From NCBI GenBank assembly GCA_945872035.1, contig CAMBYA010000159.1, positions 1 to 6,098 on the forward strand: a stretch of 6,098 nt of DNA, read 5' to 3'. The position numbers and the translations under genes were made by a program. Source of the stretch: Rhizobium sp. Q54 (GTDB taxonomy: Bacteria; Pseudomonadota; Alphaproteobacteria; SMXS01). The notes beneath the pieces are model-generated. The model made no database searches. It was not told the origin of the DNA and worked only from the letters and a program-made list of their open reading frames with translations. Shown in pieces: positions 1 to 5,262 of the stretch. How positions within the stretch are numbered: position 1 is the stretch's first letter; each line of letters opens with the position of its first letter.

Positions 1-1
1 C

Positions 2-241
2 ACGCAAATGCCGCGAGGTCTATACGGGAGAACGCGGCAGCGGCATCCGCACCCGTCGATCCACACCGGCGGCCACAGCCCCGACGGGCTGTTCCTGCTG
101 GCCGGGCCTGGATTCGCGCCGAGCCGTCTCAACGACCACCTCCCGGTCATCGACTCCGCTCCATCGATCGCGGCGCTGTTCGGCGTACGGTCGGCGGCCT
201 TCCAGGGACGGGCATGGGAACAGCTCGCGCCCGCAAGGTGA
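2..241 (+). CDS. C-terminal end of an alkaline phosphatase superfamily (phosphodiesterase/sulfatase-like) protein, 5' truncated
   Basis: This is the last 79 codons of a gene that enters from the left edge; the frame is already open at position 2 and ends at TGA 239-241. The readable tail has the segment TGGHSPDGLFLLAGPGF, then PVIDSAPSIAALFGV, then GRAWEQL. In the alkaline phosphatase superfamily (type I phosphodiesterase/nucleotide pyrophosphatase and sulfatase branches) the C-terminal part of the domain has a metal-ligand His in an H-x-P-[DE]-G context, followed by a small-residue 'GPG' turn and a 'D-x-APTI-x-x-LLG' helix. The match to that order is good, so a metal-dependent phosphoester or sulfate-ester hydrolase is the best reading. 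The ATG at 8-10 is internal, not the real start. The substrate and the N-terminal nucleophile cannot be seen. A bidirectional terminator follows about 10 bp after the stop. Confidence 0.6.
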   Translation, partial: TQMPRGLYGRTRQRHPHPSIHTGGHSPDGLFLLAGPGFAPSRLNDHLPVIDSAPSIAALFGVRSAAFQGRAWEQLAPAR

Positions 242-248
242 CGCAGGC

Positions 249-282
249 AAAAAAAGAGACGCCGCGAGGCGCCTCTTTCTCT
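249..282. terminator. Bidirectional intrinsic terminator
   Basis: An 11-bp stem with one mismatch (253-263 AAAGAGACGCC against 268-278 GGCGCCTCTTT) closes on a GCGA loop at 264-267. On the plus strand it is followed by a T-rich tract (TTTCTCT), 8 bp after the stop of the upstream gene. On the minus strand the stem is followed by seven Ts (complement of 249-255), so it should also stop transcripts of the minus-strand oxidoreductase. Shape and position between convergent genes fit a shared terminator. Confidence 0.75.
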
Positions 283-459
283 CCGGATTTAAACGAGGCG
301 GGCCGGCTCCCTCGCCCCCATCTGCCGCTAGCCAGTTTGCCGGCGGCGTCGATTCTTGTAAGCCGCATTGCCGAGAGGGCCATCGTCGCGGCGACGACAT
401 GCGCAAGGCGCAGGATGGCCGGAAATCGGACCCATAGACCCCCTCCGAAGGCTCGGCTC

Positions 460-475
460 GTTTCAAATTTGAAAC
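460..475. repeat. Perfect 16-bp palindrome
   Basis: The sequence GTTTCAAATTTGAAAC is its own reverse complement over 16 bp. Its AT-rich centre contrasts with the GC-rich surroundings. It has the form of a homodimeric repressor operator, but it sits between converging 3' ends with no start codon nearby, so it has no obvious target gene. It could be a relic of a promoter region or a binding site for a nucleoid or mobile-element protein; nothing in the sequence decides this. Confidence 0.5.
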
Positions 476-563
476 AAAAGACCGAATCTCAGGGTCCAAT
501 AAAACACAATTCGACCACAATTGGAACCAGTTTCGCCGTCGGCGCGTATGCTTCACGCCAAGT

Positions 564-1565
564 TTACAATTGCAGGTTGTCCGGCGTGAAGGCGGCGAAG
601 GTGCGCGCGATCTCTTCCGGCGTGGCCCCGCCAAGCGGCGCGATGATGTGGGTGTGGATGCCGGTCTCGGCGCACCACTTCAGCCTCTCGCGGCACTCCG
701 CCTCGCTGCCGATGATGGCAATCTCGTCCACCATCTCGTCGGAGATCGCCCCGGTGGTCTTGTTGCGATCCTTCTGCGCCCAGCCCTCGCGGATCAGCGC
801 GGCGGCATCCTCGTAACCGGCCCAGGCCAGGAAGTTGTTGTAGACCGGCGTGGCGTAGTACGGGGCAAAGGCGGCACGGAAACGGGCGCGGGCGCTGTCC
901 TTGTCGTCGGTCACCAGCACCATGTGCCGGTTCACCACTTCGACCGACTCAGGATCCTTGCCGGCGCGGCGGGCGCCGATCTTCACGTGCTCGATCATCT
1001 TCGGCAGCGCGCGCTTGGGCCATAGATTGAAGATGACGCCGTCACTGAATTCGGCCGCCGTCTCGATCATGCCAGAGCGCAGCGCCGCCATGTAGACCGG
1101 CACCGGCACATCCAGCTTTTGCTGGATGTAGCCGTGGCTGCGCAGGGTCTCCAGGTCGAAGTTGGACTTCTCGCCCGCCAGCATGGACTTCACCATGATC
1201 GCTGTTTCCTTGACGCGCGTGACCGGCTTTTCCAGCGGCACGCCGTGCCATCCGTCCATCATGTTCTGGCTCGACGCGCCCAGGCCCATCACGAACCGGC
1301 CCGGCAGGATCTGGCCCAGCACATTGGCGGTGGCGGCGAGAACGGCGGGCGTGCGGGTGAAGACCGGCGTGACCGCGACGCCTAGGCGCAGGCGAGTCGT
1401 GTGATGGGCGATGGCCGCCGTGGTGGTGAGCGAATCCGGCGCGCCGCCGTCGCCGAACCAGGCGTCGTCATAGCCGTTGGCCTCGGCCCATTTCACCCGC
1501 TCGACGGTATCCTGAACCTTCGGCCCGCCGGGCAATGTGACCGCGATGCGTTGCTTGAGCGCCAT
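564..1565 (-). CDS. LLM class flavin/F420-dependent oxidoreductase (luciferase-like monooxygenase fold)
   Basis: The 333-aa product belongs to the luciferase-like monooxygenase family, TIM-barrel enzymes that use FMNH2 or coenzyme F420 to reduce or oxygenate small organic substrates in the cytoplasm. Visible hallmarks are an N-terminal barrel strand (residues 5-12), WAEANGYDDAWFGD at 26-39, GVAVTPVFTRTP at 62-73, the LPGRFVMGLGASS segment at 87-99 typical of F420-type LLM proteins, PVYMAALRSGM at 155-166, and a C-terminal GSEAECRERL and HIIAPLGG region at 286-313. Length is normal for the family. The ATG is supported by GGAG 7 nt upstream (GGAGTGGGGAC before the ATG). It stands alone on the minus strand; the next gene upstream is 186 bp away, separated by two hairpins, so it probably has its own promoter. 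Substrate and choice of cofactor cannot be read from sequence. Confidence 0.9.
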   Translation of the reverse strand: MALKQRIAVTLPGGPKVQDTVERVKWAEANGYDDAWFGDGGAPDSLTTTAAIAHHTTRLRLGVAVTPVFTRTPAVLAATANVLGQILPGRFVMGLGASSQNMMDGWHGVPLEKPVTRVKETAIMVKSMLAGEKSNFDLETLRSHGYIQQKLDVPVPVYMAALRSGMIETAAEFSDGVIFNLWPKRALPKMIEHVKIGARRAGKDPESVEVVNRHMVLVTDDKDSARARFRAAFAPYYATPVYNNFLAWAGYEDAAALIREGWAQKDRNKTTGAISDEMVDEIAIIGSEAECRERLKWCAETGIHTHIIAPLGGATPEEIARTFAAFTPDNLQL

Positions 1566-1603
1566 GTCCCCACTCCATCCGTTTCGTCGCCGGGAAAACT
1601 AGA

Positions 1604-1643
1604 TCATCCCGCATTCGGGTGGAACCACCCGAATGCGGGATGA
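1604..1643. repeat. 19-bp perfect inverted repeat with 2-nt loop (REP/MITE-like palindromic element)
   Basis: The arms at 1604-1622 (TCATCCCGCATTCGGGTGG) and 1625-1643 are exact reverse complements separated by AA only. The similarity continues imperfectly outside: CTAGATC on the left resembles the reverse complement of GATCGATTCTA on the right, offset by small indels. The whole unit may therefore be a roughly 60-bp palindrome (about 1598-1657) with diverging ends. It lies 38 bp upstream of the oxidoreductase start. On the minus strand it is followed by ATCTAGTTTT, so it could also work as a weak terminator. Such perfect long arms in a spacer are typical of dispersed palindromic repeats. Confidence 0.7.
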
Positions 1644-1654
1644 CGATCGATTCT

Positions 1655-1703
1655 AAAATTGTAGGGCAGCTTTCCGCGTTCGAGAGAACGCGGGCTGCTC
1701 TAC
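1655..1703 (-). terminator. Probable terminator of the S30AE/cold-shock gene
   Basis: Read on the minus strand, a stem forms about 48 nt after the TGA of the ribosome-associated protein gene. The outer arms 1661-1670 and 1694-1703 pair over 10 bp with one G-T wobble, the inner arms 1674-1681 (CCGCGTTC) and 1686-1693 pair perfectly over 8 bp, the loop is 4 nt, and one side has a 3-nt bulge (1671-1673). The stem is followed on the minus strand by AATTTTAG, a short T tract. The stem is strong and the U tract weak, so termination efficiency is uncertain. Confidence 0.5.
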
Positions 1704-1750
1704 TGACTGCCGGCGCTGATGGCCATGGGGAAATGGCGGCTGTCAGCGGG

Positions 1751-2317
1751 TCAGTGCACCCGTCGCCGGGCAATGGCGCGGACCGCGACAGCCTGGGCGC
1801 CGTGCTCGCCCAGGACCTCGGAGAACACCACTTCCTGGCCGGCTTCCAGGTTCTCGAACCCGCCCTCGGCCACGCTGTCGCGGTCGAAATACAGGTCTCT
1901 GCCGCCCGGGCTGGCGATCAGGCCATAGCCTTCGTAGGGATAGATCTTGGCGATGATGCCGGGAGGCAGCGCCTCGCGGTGCCTGGTGCGCAGCTGGCGC
2001 TTGCGCATGGCGTCCTGCAGCTGGCGCTTGGCCGCCGCGAAGGCGTCGTGGATGGCATTGTAGACGTCCGAGTGCGACCGCCTGTGTCCCGGATCCTTGC
2101 TGACGACCACGTCGCCGCCGCCGGGCAGGGTCACATGGATGCGCACGTAATAGGCATTGCCTTTCTGGTGATGCTGATGGGGTTTGTCGATGACCACCCG
2201 GCATGAGGTGATCCGGTGGTAGAAGTGCTCAAGCTTGGAGGCTTCCTGCCGAACGCGGGCCGCCACGGTTTCGGAAGGTTCCAGACCTTCAAAGGCGATC
2301 TCCAGCGGTATCTCCAT
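1751..2317 (-). CDS. HPF/RaiA-family ribosome-associated protein with C-terminal cold-shock domain
   Basis: The 188-aa protein has an N-terminal S30AE (hibernation-promoting factor/RaiA) domain at about residues 1-105: MEIPLEIAFEGLEPSETV, a basic helix, then SCRVVIDKPHQHHQKGNAYYVRIHV and DVYNAIHDAFAAAKRQL. A cold-shock OB-fold domain follows at about 120-182, with an RNP1-like EGYGLI at 129-134 and an RNP2-like DLYFDR at 141-146. Proteins of this two-domain type are known in Proteobacteria. The S30AE part is expected to bind the 30S decoding/mRNA channel in stress or stationary phase, and the cold-shock part to contact RNA. The start at 2315-2317 is chosen because AAGGAG lies 8 nt upstream and the S30AE fold begins there; a longer frame from 2377 lacks these features. 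The usual His of RNP2 is Asp145. It is divergent from the dehydrogenase gene. Confidence 0.88.
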   Translation of the reverse strand: MEIPLEIAFEGLEPSETVAARVRQEASKLEHFYHRITSCRVVIDKPHQHHQKGNAYYVRIHVTLPGGGDVVVSKDPGHRRSHSDVYNAIHDAFAAAKRQLQDAMRKRQLRTRHREALPPGIIAKIYPYEGYGLIASPGGRDLYFDRDSVAEGGFENLEAGQEVVFSEVLGEHGAQAVAVRAIARRRVH

Positions 2318-2325
2318 CACGCGCT

Positions 2326-2331
2326 CTCCTT
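2326..2331 (-). promoter_or_regulatory. Shine-Dalgarno site fixing the start of the S30AE/cold-shock gene
   Basis: The minus strand reads AAGGAG with 8 nt to the ATG at 2315-2317. This near-consensus site selects that ATG over the in-frame ATG at 2377, which would add 20 residues (many of them charged) not expected in the S30AE family. Confidence 0.7.
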
Positions 2332-2354
2332 CTTCCGTCCCAAAAAAACTCCGC

Positions 2355-2411
2355 CTATCCCTTCGCACCTCCCGCAACGCCGTTCGTTCCCGGCGCCTGT
2401 CCTTCCATCAT
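2355..2411 (-). other. Possible 18-codon leader peptide upstream of the S30AE/cold-shock gene
   Basis: On the minus strand AGGAGG (complement of 2415-2420) stands 3 nt before an ATG-ATG pair (2409-2411 and 2406-2408) that opens an 18-codon frame ending in TAG at 2355-2357. The stop is 37 nt before the S30AE start and the frame is different. The predicted peptide is Gly/Ala-rich with no recognisable attenuation codons. The consensus Shine-Dalgarno is the only support; it may be chance in this GC-rich leader. Confidence 0.2.
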
Positions 2412-2582
2412 GCGCCTCCTGCGCGCCCTTCTCCAGATCGAGAACAAGCGCCATCGGGATTCTTGCCGCCTCGCCGCCGCTTGCGGCGGTAGACCCGGCG
2501 CGACCGCCAAGAAACCAAGTGTCAGCGATCCTGTCCTGCGGTAGCGTCCTGACGGGGAAGACGGGAAACGGGGTCATGCCGT

Positions 2583-2587
2583 GAGGG
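2583..2587 (+). promoter_or_regulatory. Ribosome binding site favouring the ATG at 2593 of the dehydrogenase
   Basis: GAGGG is followed by 5 nt (CGTTG) and then ATG at 2593-2595. It overlaps the alternative GTG start at 2581-2583. The alternative would rely on a weaker GGGG at 2570-2573 with 7-nt spacing. Both starts are in frame and differ by four residues. Confidence 0.45.
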
Positions 2588-2592
2588 CGTTG

Positions 2593-4686
2593 ATGCGTGT
2601 ACTGCCTGCGCTGCTGGTCGCGGCGACGCTGATCGGCTGTGGCAGGCAGGAGGAGAAGCCCGCAGGTCCCGCCGCGGTCGACGAAGCGCGCCTGGTCAAT
2701 GCCGACCTGGAGCCGGGCAACTGGATGAGCACCGGCCGGACCTATTCCGAGCAGCGCTACAGCCCGCTCGACAAGATCGGCACCGCGACCGTCCCGAACC
2801 TGGGCCTTGCCTGGTATCACGATCTCGACACCACCCGCGGCATCGAGGCGACCGCCATCGTCGTCGATGGCGTGATGTACACCACCGGCGCCTGGAGCCT
2901 GGTCTATGCGCTCGACGCCGCCACCGGCAAGCTGCTGTGGACCTATGATCCGGAAGTGCCGAAGGAATGGGGCGTCCATGCCTGCTGCGACGTGGTCAAC
3001 CGCGGCGCGGCGGTGTGGAAGGGCAAGGTGTTCGTCGGCACCCTCGACGGGAGGCTGGTGGCGCTCGACGCCGAGACCGGCAAGCCGGTCTGGGACGTCA
3101 GCACCATCGACAAGACCAGGCCCTATACCATCACCGGCGCACCGCGGGTGATGAAGGGCAAGGTGATCATCGGCAATGGCGGTGCCGAATATGGCGTGCG
3201 CGGCTACGTCAGTGCCTACGACGCCGACACCGGCGCACTGGCGTGGCGCTTCTACACCGTGCCTGGGCATCCGGCCGACGTGTTCGAGTCCGACGTGCTG
3301 AAGGAGGCCGCCCAGACATGGGACGGCGAGTGGTGGACCATGGGCGGGGGCGGCACCGTCTATGACTCCTTGGCCTACGACCCCGAACTGAACCTGCTCT
3401 ATGTCGGCGTCGGCAACGGCTCGCCGTGGAACCAGCAGATCCGCAGTCCCGCAGGCGGCGACAATCTGTTCCTCGCCTCGATCGTCGCGCTCAACCCGGA
3501 TACGGGCGCCTATGTCTGGCACTACCAGACCACGCCGGGCGAGACCTGGGACTACACCGCCACCCAGCACATGATCCTGGCCGACCTGACCATCGACGGC
3601 CAGGTGCGCAAGGTAATCATGCAGGCGCCGAAGAACGGCTTCTTCTACGTGCTCGACCGGGCGACGGGCGCGTTCATTTCGGCGCGGAACTTCGTGCCGG
3701 TGACCTGGGCGAAAGGGATCGACCCGCATTCCGGCCGGCCGATCGAGAACGAGGCGGCGCGCTACAGGCTGAAGCCGGCGCTGGTCTCGCCCTCACCGCT
3801 CGGCGCCCACAACTGGCAACCCATGGCCTACAGCCCGAAGACCGGGCTGGTCTACATTCCGGCCATGGAGATGCCGTCGCTCTACAAGACCGACGATCCA
3901 TTCCATGTTTATCCCGGTCGCTACAACACGGGCACCGACATGCTGATCGCCTCGCTGCCCGACGAGGAGGCCCAGCGCAAGGCGGCCAGGGCGATGGTGA
4001 AGGGCAAGCTCTCGGCCTGGAACCCGGTGACCCAGACGGAGGTATGGAACGTCCACTATGACGGGCCATGGAACGGCGGCGTCCTCGCGACCGCCGGCGG
4101 CCTGCTGTTCCAGGGCACCGCCGACGGCCGGCTGGTCGCCTACAAGGCCGACAGCGGCGCCAAGCTGTGGGAGGCGGCGGCCCAGACCGGCGTGATGGCG
4201 GCGCCCATCACCTACGAGGTGAACGGCGAGCAGTATGTGAGCGTGATGGCCGGCTGGGGCGGCGCCTTCGGCATCGGCGCCGGCTATTTCACGCCCGAGT
4301 CCACCCGGTTCCGCAAGGCACGGGTGCTGACCTTCAAGCTGGGCGGCACGGCCAAGCTGCCGCCGCTGGACATGACGCCGCCGCCGCCGCCCGACCCACC
4401 GCCGCAGACCGCCAGCGACGAGACCGTCGCCCATGGCCGCGGCCTGTTCCACCGCTTCTGCCAGGTCTGCCACGGCGGCGCGGCGATCGGCTCGGGCGTG
4501 GTGCCCGACCTGCGCTGGTCGGCGAACATGAAGAGCGAGGAGGCGTGGCACGCCATCGTCATCGACGGCGCCCTGAGGGAAAACGGCATGGCCAGCTTCG
4601 GCCAGCAGATCGACACCGAGGGTGCGGAGGCGATCCGTGCCTATGTGATCCGGCGCGCGTATGAGACCAAGGATGGGAAGGGCTAG
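2593..4686 (+). CDS. PQQ-dependent quinohemoprotein alcohol dehydrogenase (type II, lipoprotein, C-terminal cytochrome c domain)
   Basis: The 697-aa product should oxidise alcohols in the periplasm using PQQ and pass electrons to its own haem c. Residue numbers count from the ATG at 2593; a GTG at 2581 would add four. A signal sequence ends in lipobox LIGC (Cys16), implying a membrane-anchored lipoprotein. The eight-bladed propeller spans about 30-585 with the expected PQQ and metal residues: Glu85, vicinal Cys131-Cys132 (HACCDVVNRG), Arg137, Glu199 (GNGGAEYG), Asn275 (GVGNGSPWN), catalytic Asp320 (TWDYTATQ), Lys347 (APKNGFFYVLDR) and Asn407-Trp408. Thr322, two residues after the catalytic Asp, indicates a calcium enzyme rather than a lanthanide one. 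A Pro-rich linker (about 589-604) leads to a cytochrome c domain with CQVCH at 623-627 and likely ligand Met666 (ENGMASFG). The PQQ-stacking Trp (MxaF Trp243) appears as Tyr257. No PQQ synthesis or partner cytochrome genes are adjacent. Confidence 0.93.
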   Translation: MRVLPALLVAATLIGCGRQEEKPAGPAAVDEARLVNADLEPGNWMSTGRTYSEQRYSPLDKIGTATVPNLGLAWYHDLDTTRGIEATAIVVDGVMYTTGAWSLVYALDAATGKLLWTYDPEVPKEWGVHACCDVVNRGAAVWKGKVFVGTLDGRLVALDAETGKPVWDVSTIDKTRPYTITGAPRVMKGKVIIGNGGAEYGVRGYVSAYDADTGALAWRFYTVPGHPADVFESDVLKEAAQTWDGEWWTMGGGGTVYDSLAYDPELNLLYVGVGNGSPWNQQIRSPAGGDNLFLASIVALNPDTGAYVWHYQTTPGETWDYTATQHMILADLTIDGQVRKVIMQAPKNGFFYVLDRATGAFISARNFVPVTWAKGIDPHSGRPIENEAARYRLKPALVSPSPLGAHNWQPMAYSPKTGLVYIPAMEMPSLYKTDDPFHVYPGRYNTGTDMLIASLPDEEAQRKAARAMVKGKLSAWNPVTQTEVWNVHYDGPWNGGVLATAGGLLFQGTADGRLVAYKADSGAKLWEAAAQTGVMAAPITYEVNGEQYVSVMAGWGGAFGIGAGYFTPESTRFRKARVLTFKLGGTAKLPPLDMTPPPPPDPPPQTASDETVAHGRGLFHRFCQVCHGGAAIGSGVVPDLRWSANMKSEEAWHAIVIDGALRENGMASFGQQIDTEGAEAIRAYVIRRAYETKDGKG

Positions 4687-4712
4687 CCGCAGTAGCAGGC
4701 GAAAGCCAAAGC

Positions 4713-4925
4713 CTACACGGCCGTTGCCGAGTATCTGGTCCACATGTCTTGGAAGCAGTCGAAACAAGGCGAGCCTCTGTGCGCTTCGATATTCGCGTCG
4801 ACGAAGTACTGAGCCTTGATTGTCTCGCTGGAGACGGGATAAGCGAACTTCAGGAAGTCGATGCCTCCGCATAGCAGCACAAAATCCCTGAACTGGCTGA
4901 AATATGCCCAATAGTGCCGTTCCAT
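4713..4925 (-). CDS. Small hypothetical protein (70 aa), possibly the 3' part of a broken gene
   Basis: I do not recognise this protein. It is rich in aromatic residues (HYWAYFSQF near the start) and has a cysteine pair in PCFDCF at about residues 53-58. Third codon positions are mostly G or C, which supports real coding. It is convergent with the dehydrogenase, with 26 bp between the stops and no clear terminator. The ATG at 4923-4925 has no Shine-Dalgarno. In the same frame, seven codons upstream, is the TAA that ends the neighbouring coding-like segment at 4944-5219. The two may therefore be pieces of one ancestral gene split by a nonsense codon, or two closely spaced small genes. Confidence 0.45.
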   Translation of the reverse strand: MERHYWAYFSQFRDFVLLCGGIDFLKFAYPVSSETIKAQYFVDANIEAHRGSPCFDCFQDMWTRYSATAV

Positions 4926-4943
4926 ATCGCAAAGAATCGAATG

Positions 4944-5219
4944 TTAGAGGTTCTGGTCATGCACAAAACGATGGATATCGTCCCTCGCAGCCATCAGTTC
5001 CGTATGCAGCAGAATCTGGCCTCCATCGTAGGACGATGCCTGAACGGTCTTGGATAAGCCCGCCACCATGGTGATCGCTCCGGCGAGCCATTCGGCCTCG
5101 ACCAGTCGAAAGGTCTCGCACAGCAGAACGCTTCTGAAGCCGCGTTGCGCAATGTATCGAGGATCGATGTAGTCATCCGGACCAGCAATGATCGACAGAT
5201 CGTCCGTTTCGCTCTCCAG
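4944..5219 (-). CDS. Coding-like segment (91 codons) without a canonical start; hypothetical protein or gene remnant
   Basis: Between TAG at 5220-5222 and TAA at 4944-4946 the minus strand has an open frame that reads like a natural soluble protein: DDLSIIAGPDDYIDPRYIAQ, then RGFRSVLLCETFRLVEAEW, then LAGAITMVAG, ending HDQNL. Codon third positions favour G/C. The competing frames here give Arg/Ser/Cys-rich, implausible protein. No ATG, GTG or TTG occurs in the first half; the first ATG would leave only 41-45 residues, and a CTG (5217-5219) immediately after the stop is the only near-cognate start at the beginning. There is no Shine-Dalgarno. It is either an N-terminally damaged gene, a frameshifted gene, or one using a rare start. 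I recognise no family. Confidence 0.4.
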   Translation of the reverse strand: MESETDDLSIIAGPDDYIDPRYIAQRGFRSVLLCETFRLVEAEWLAGAITMVAGLSKTVQASSYDGGQILLHTELMAARDDIHRFVHDQNL

Positions 5220-5262
5220 CTATCGCAATACACGCGCTCGTGCTCGCGAAAGCGCACTGCAG

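Larger units (their letters stand above)
242..563. other. Convergent intergenic spacer without a supported gene
   Basis: This 322-bp stretch lies between the 3' ends of two converging genes. It holds the terminator at 249-282, the perfect palindrome at 460-475, and a noticeably more AT-rich part from about 460 to 530. A 9-bp inverted repeat (551-559 CTTCACGCC with 583-591 GGCGTGAAG) brackets the stop codon of the oxidoreductase gene. No reading frame here has a convincing protein or a good ribosome binding site. I see no tRNA-like or rRNA-like structure. Confidence 0.6.
2318..2580. promoter_or_regulatory. Divergent promoter/leader region between the S30AE gene and the alcohol dehydrogenase
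   Basis: The two genes start back to back about 270 bp apart, so promoters for both should lie here. I could not identify a -35/-10 pair with confidence on either strand, as expected for a GC-rich alphaproteobacterium. Visible structures are a GC-rich inverted repeat, CCGCCGC-TT-GCGGCGG at 2474-2489, and a run of seven As at 2342-2348 (T7 on the minus strand) just upstream of the S30AE ribosome binding site. A short minus-strand leader reading frame at 2355-2411 also has a strong Shine-Dalgarno. Confidence 0.4.

Noticed and set aside
20..634. 204-codon minus-strand frame across the phosphatase end, terminator and spacer
   Set aside because: The Arg/Pro/Ser-rich translation crosses a strong terminator and overlaps two better supported genes.
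1619..2206. 195-codon plus-strand frame over the S30AE/cold-shock gene
   Set aside because: It starts inside a hairpin and is antisense to a recognisable two-domain protein.
2474..2489. GC-rich inverted repeat CCGCCGC-TT-GCGGCGG as a terminator
   Set aside because: It has no T tract on either strand and lies upstream of two divergent genes, where a terminator is not expected. It is kept only as a note in the regulatory region.
2216..2584. 122-codon plus-strand frame ending just before the dehydrogenase
   Set aside because: It has no domain and no ribosome binding site, and its first third is antisense to the S30AE gene. It could be a shadow only.
2317..3729. 470-codon minus-strand open frame opposite the first part of the dehydrogenase and its upstream region
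   Set aside because: It is antisense to an unambiguous PQQ dehydrogenase. The composition is biased to Gly, Ala, Arg, His and Val with no domain, as expected from the complement of GC-rich codons.
3793..4932. 379-codon minus-strand open frame opposite the second half of the dehydrogenase
   Set aside because: It is another antisense shadow with low-complexity Arg/Gly/Ala/Val-rich protein. The 4713-4925 part is better explained in a different frame.
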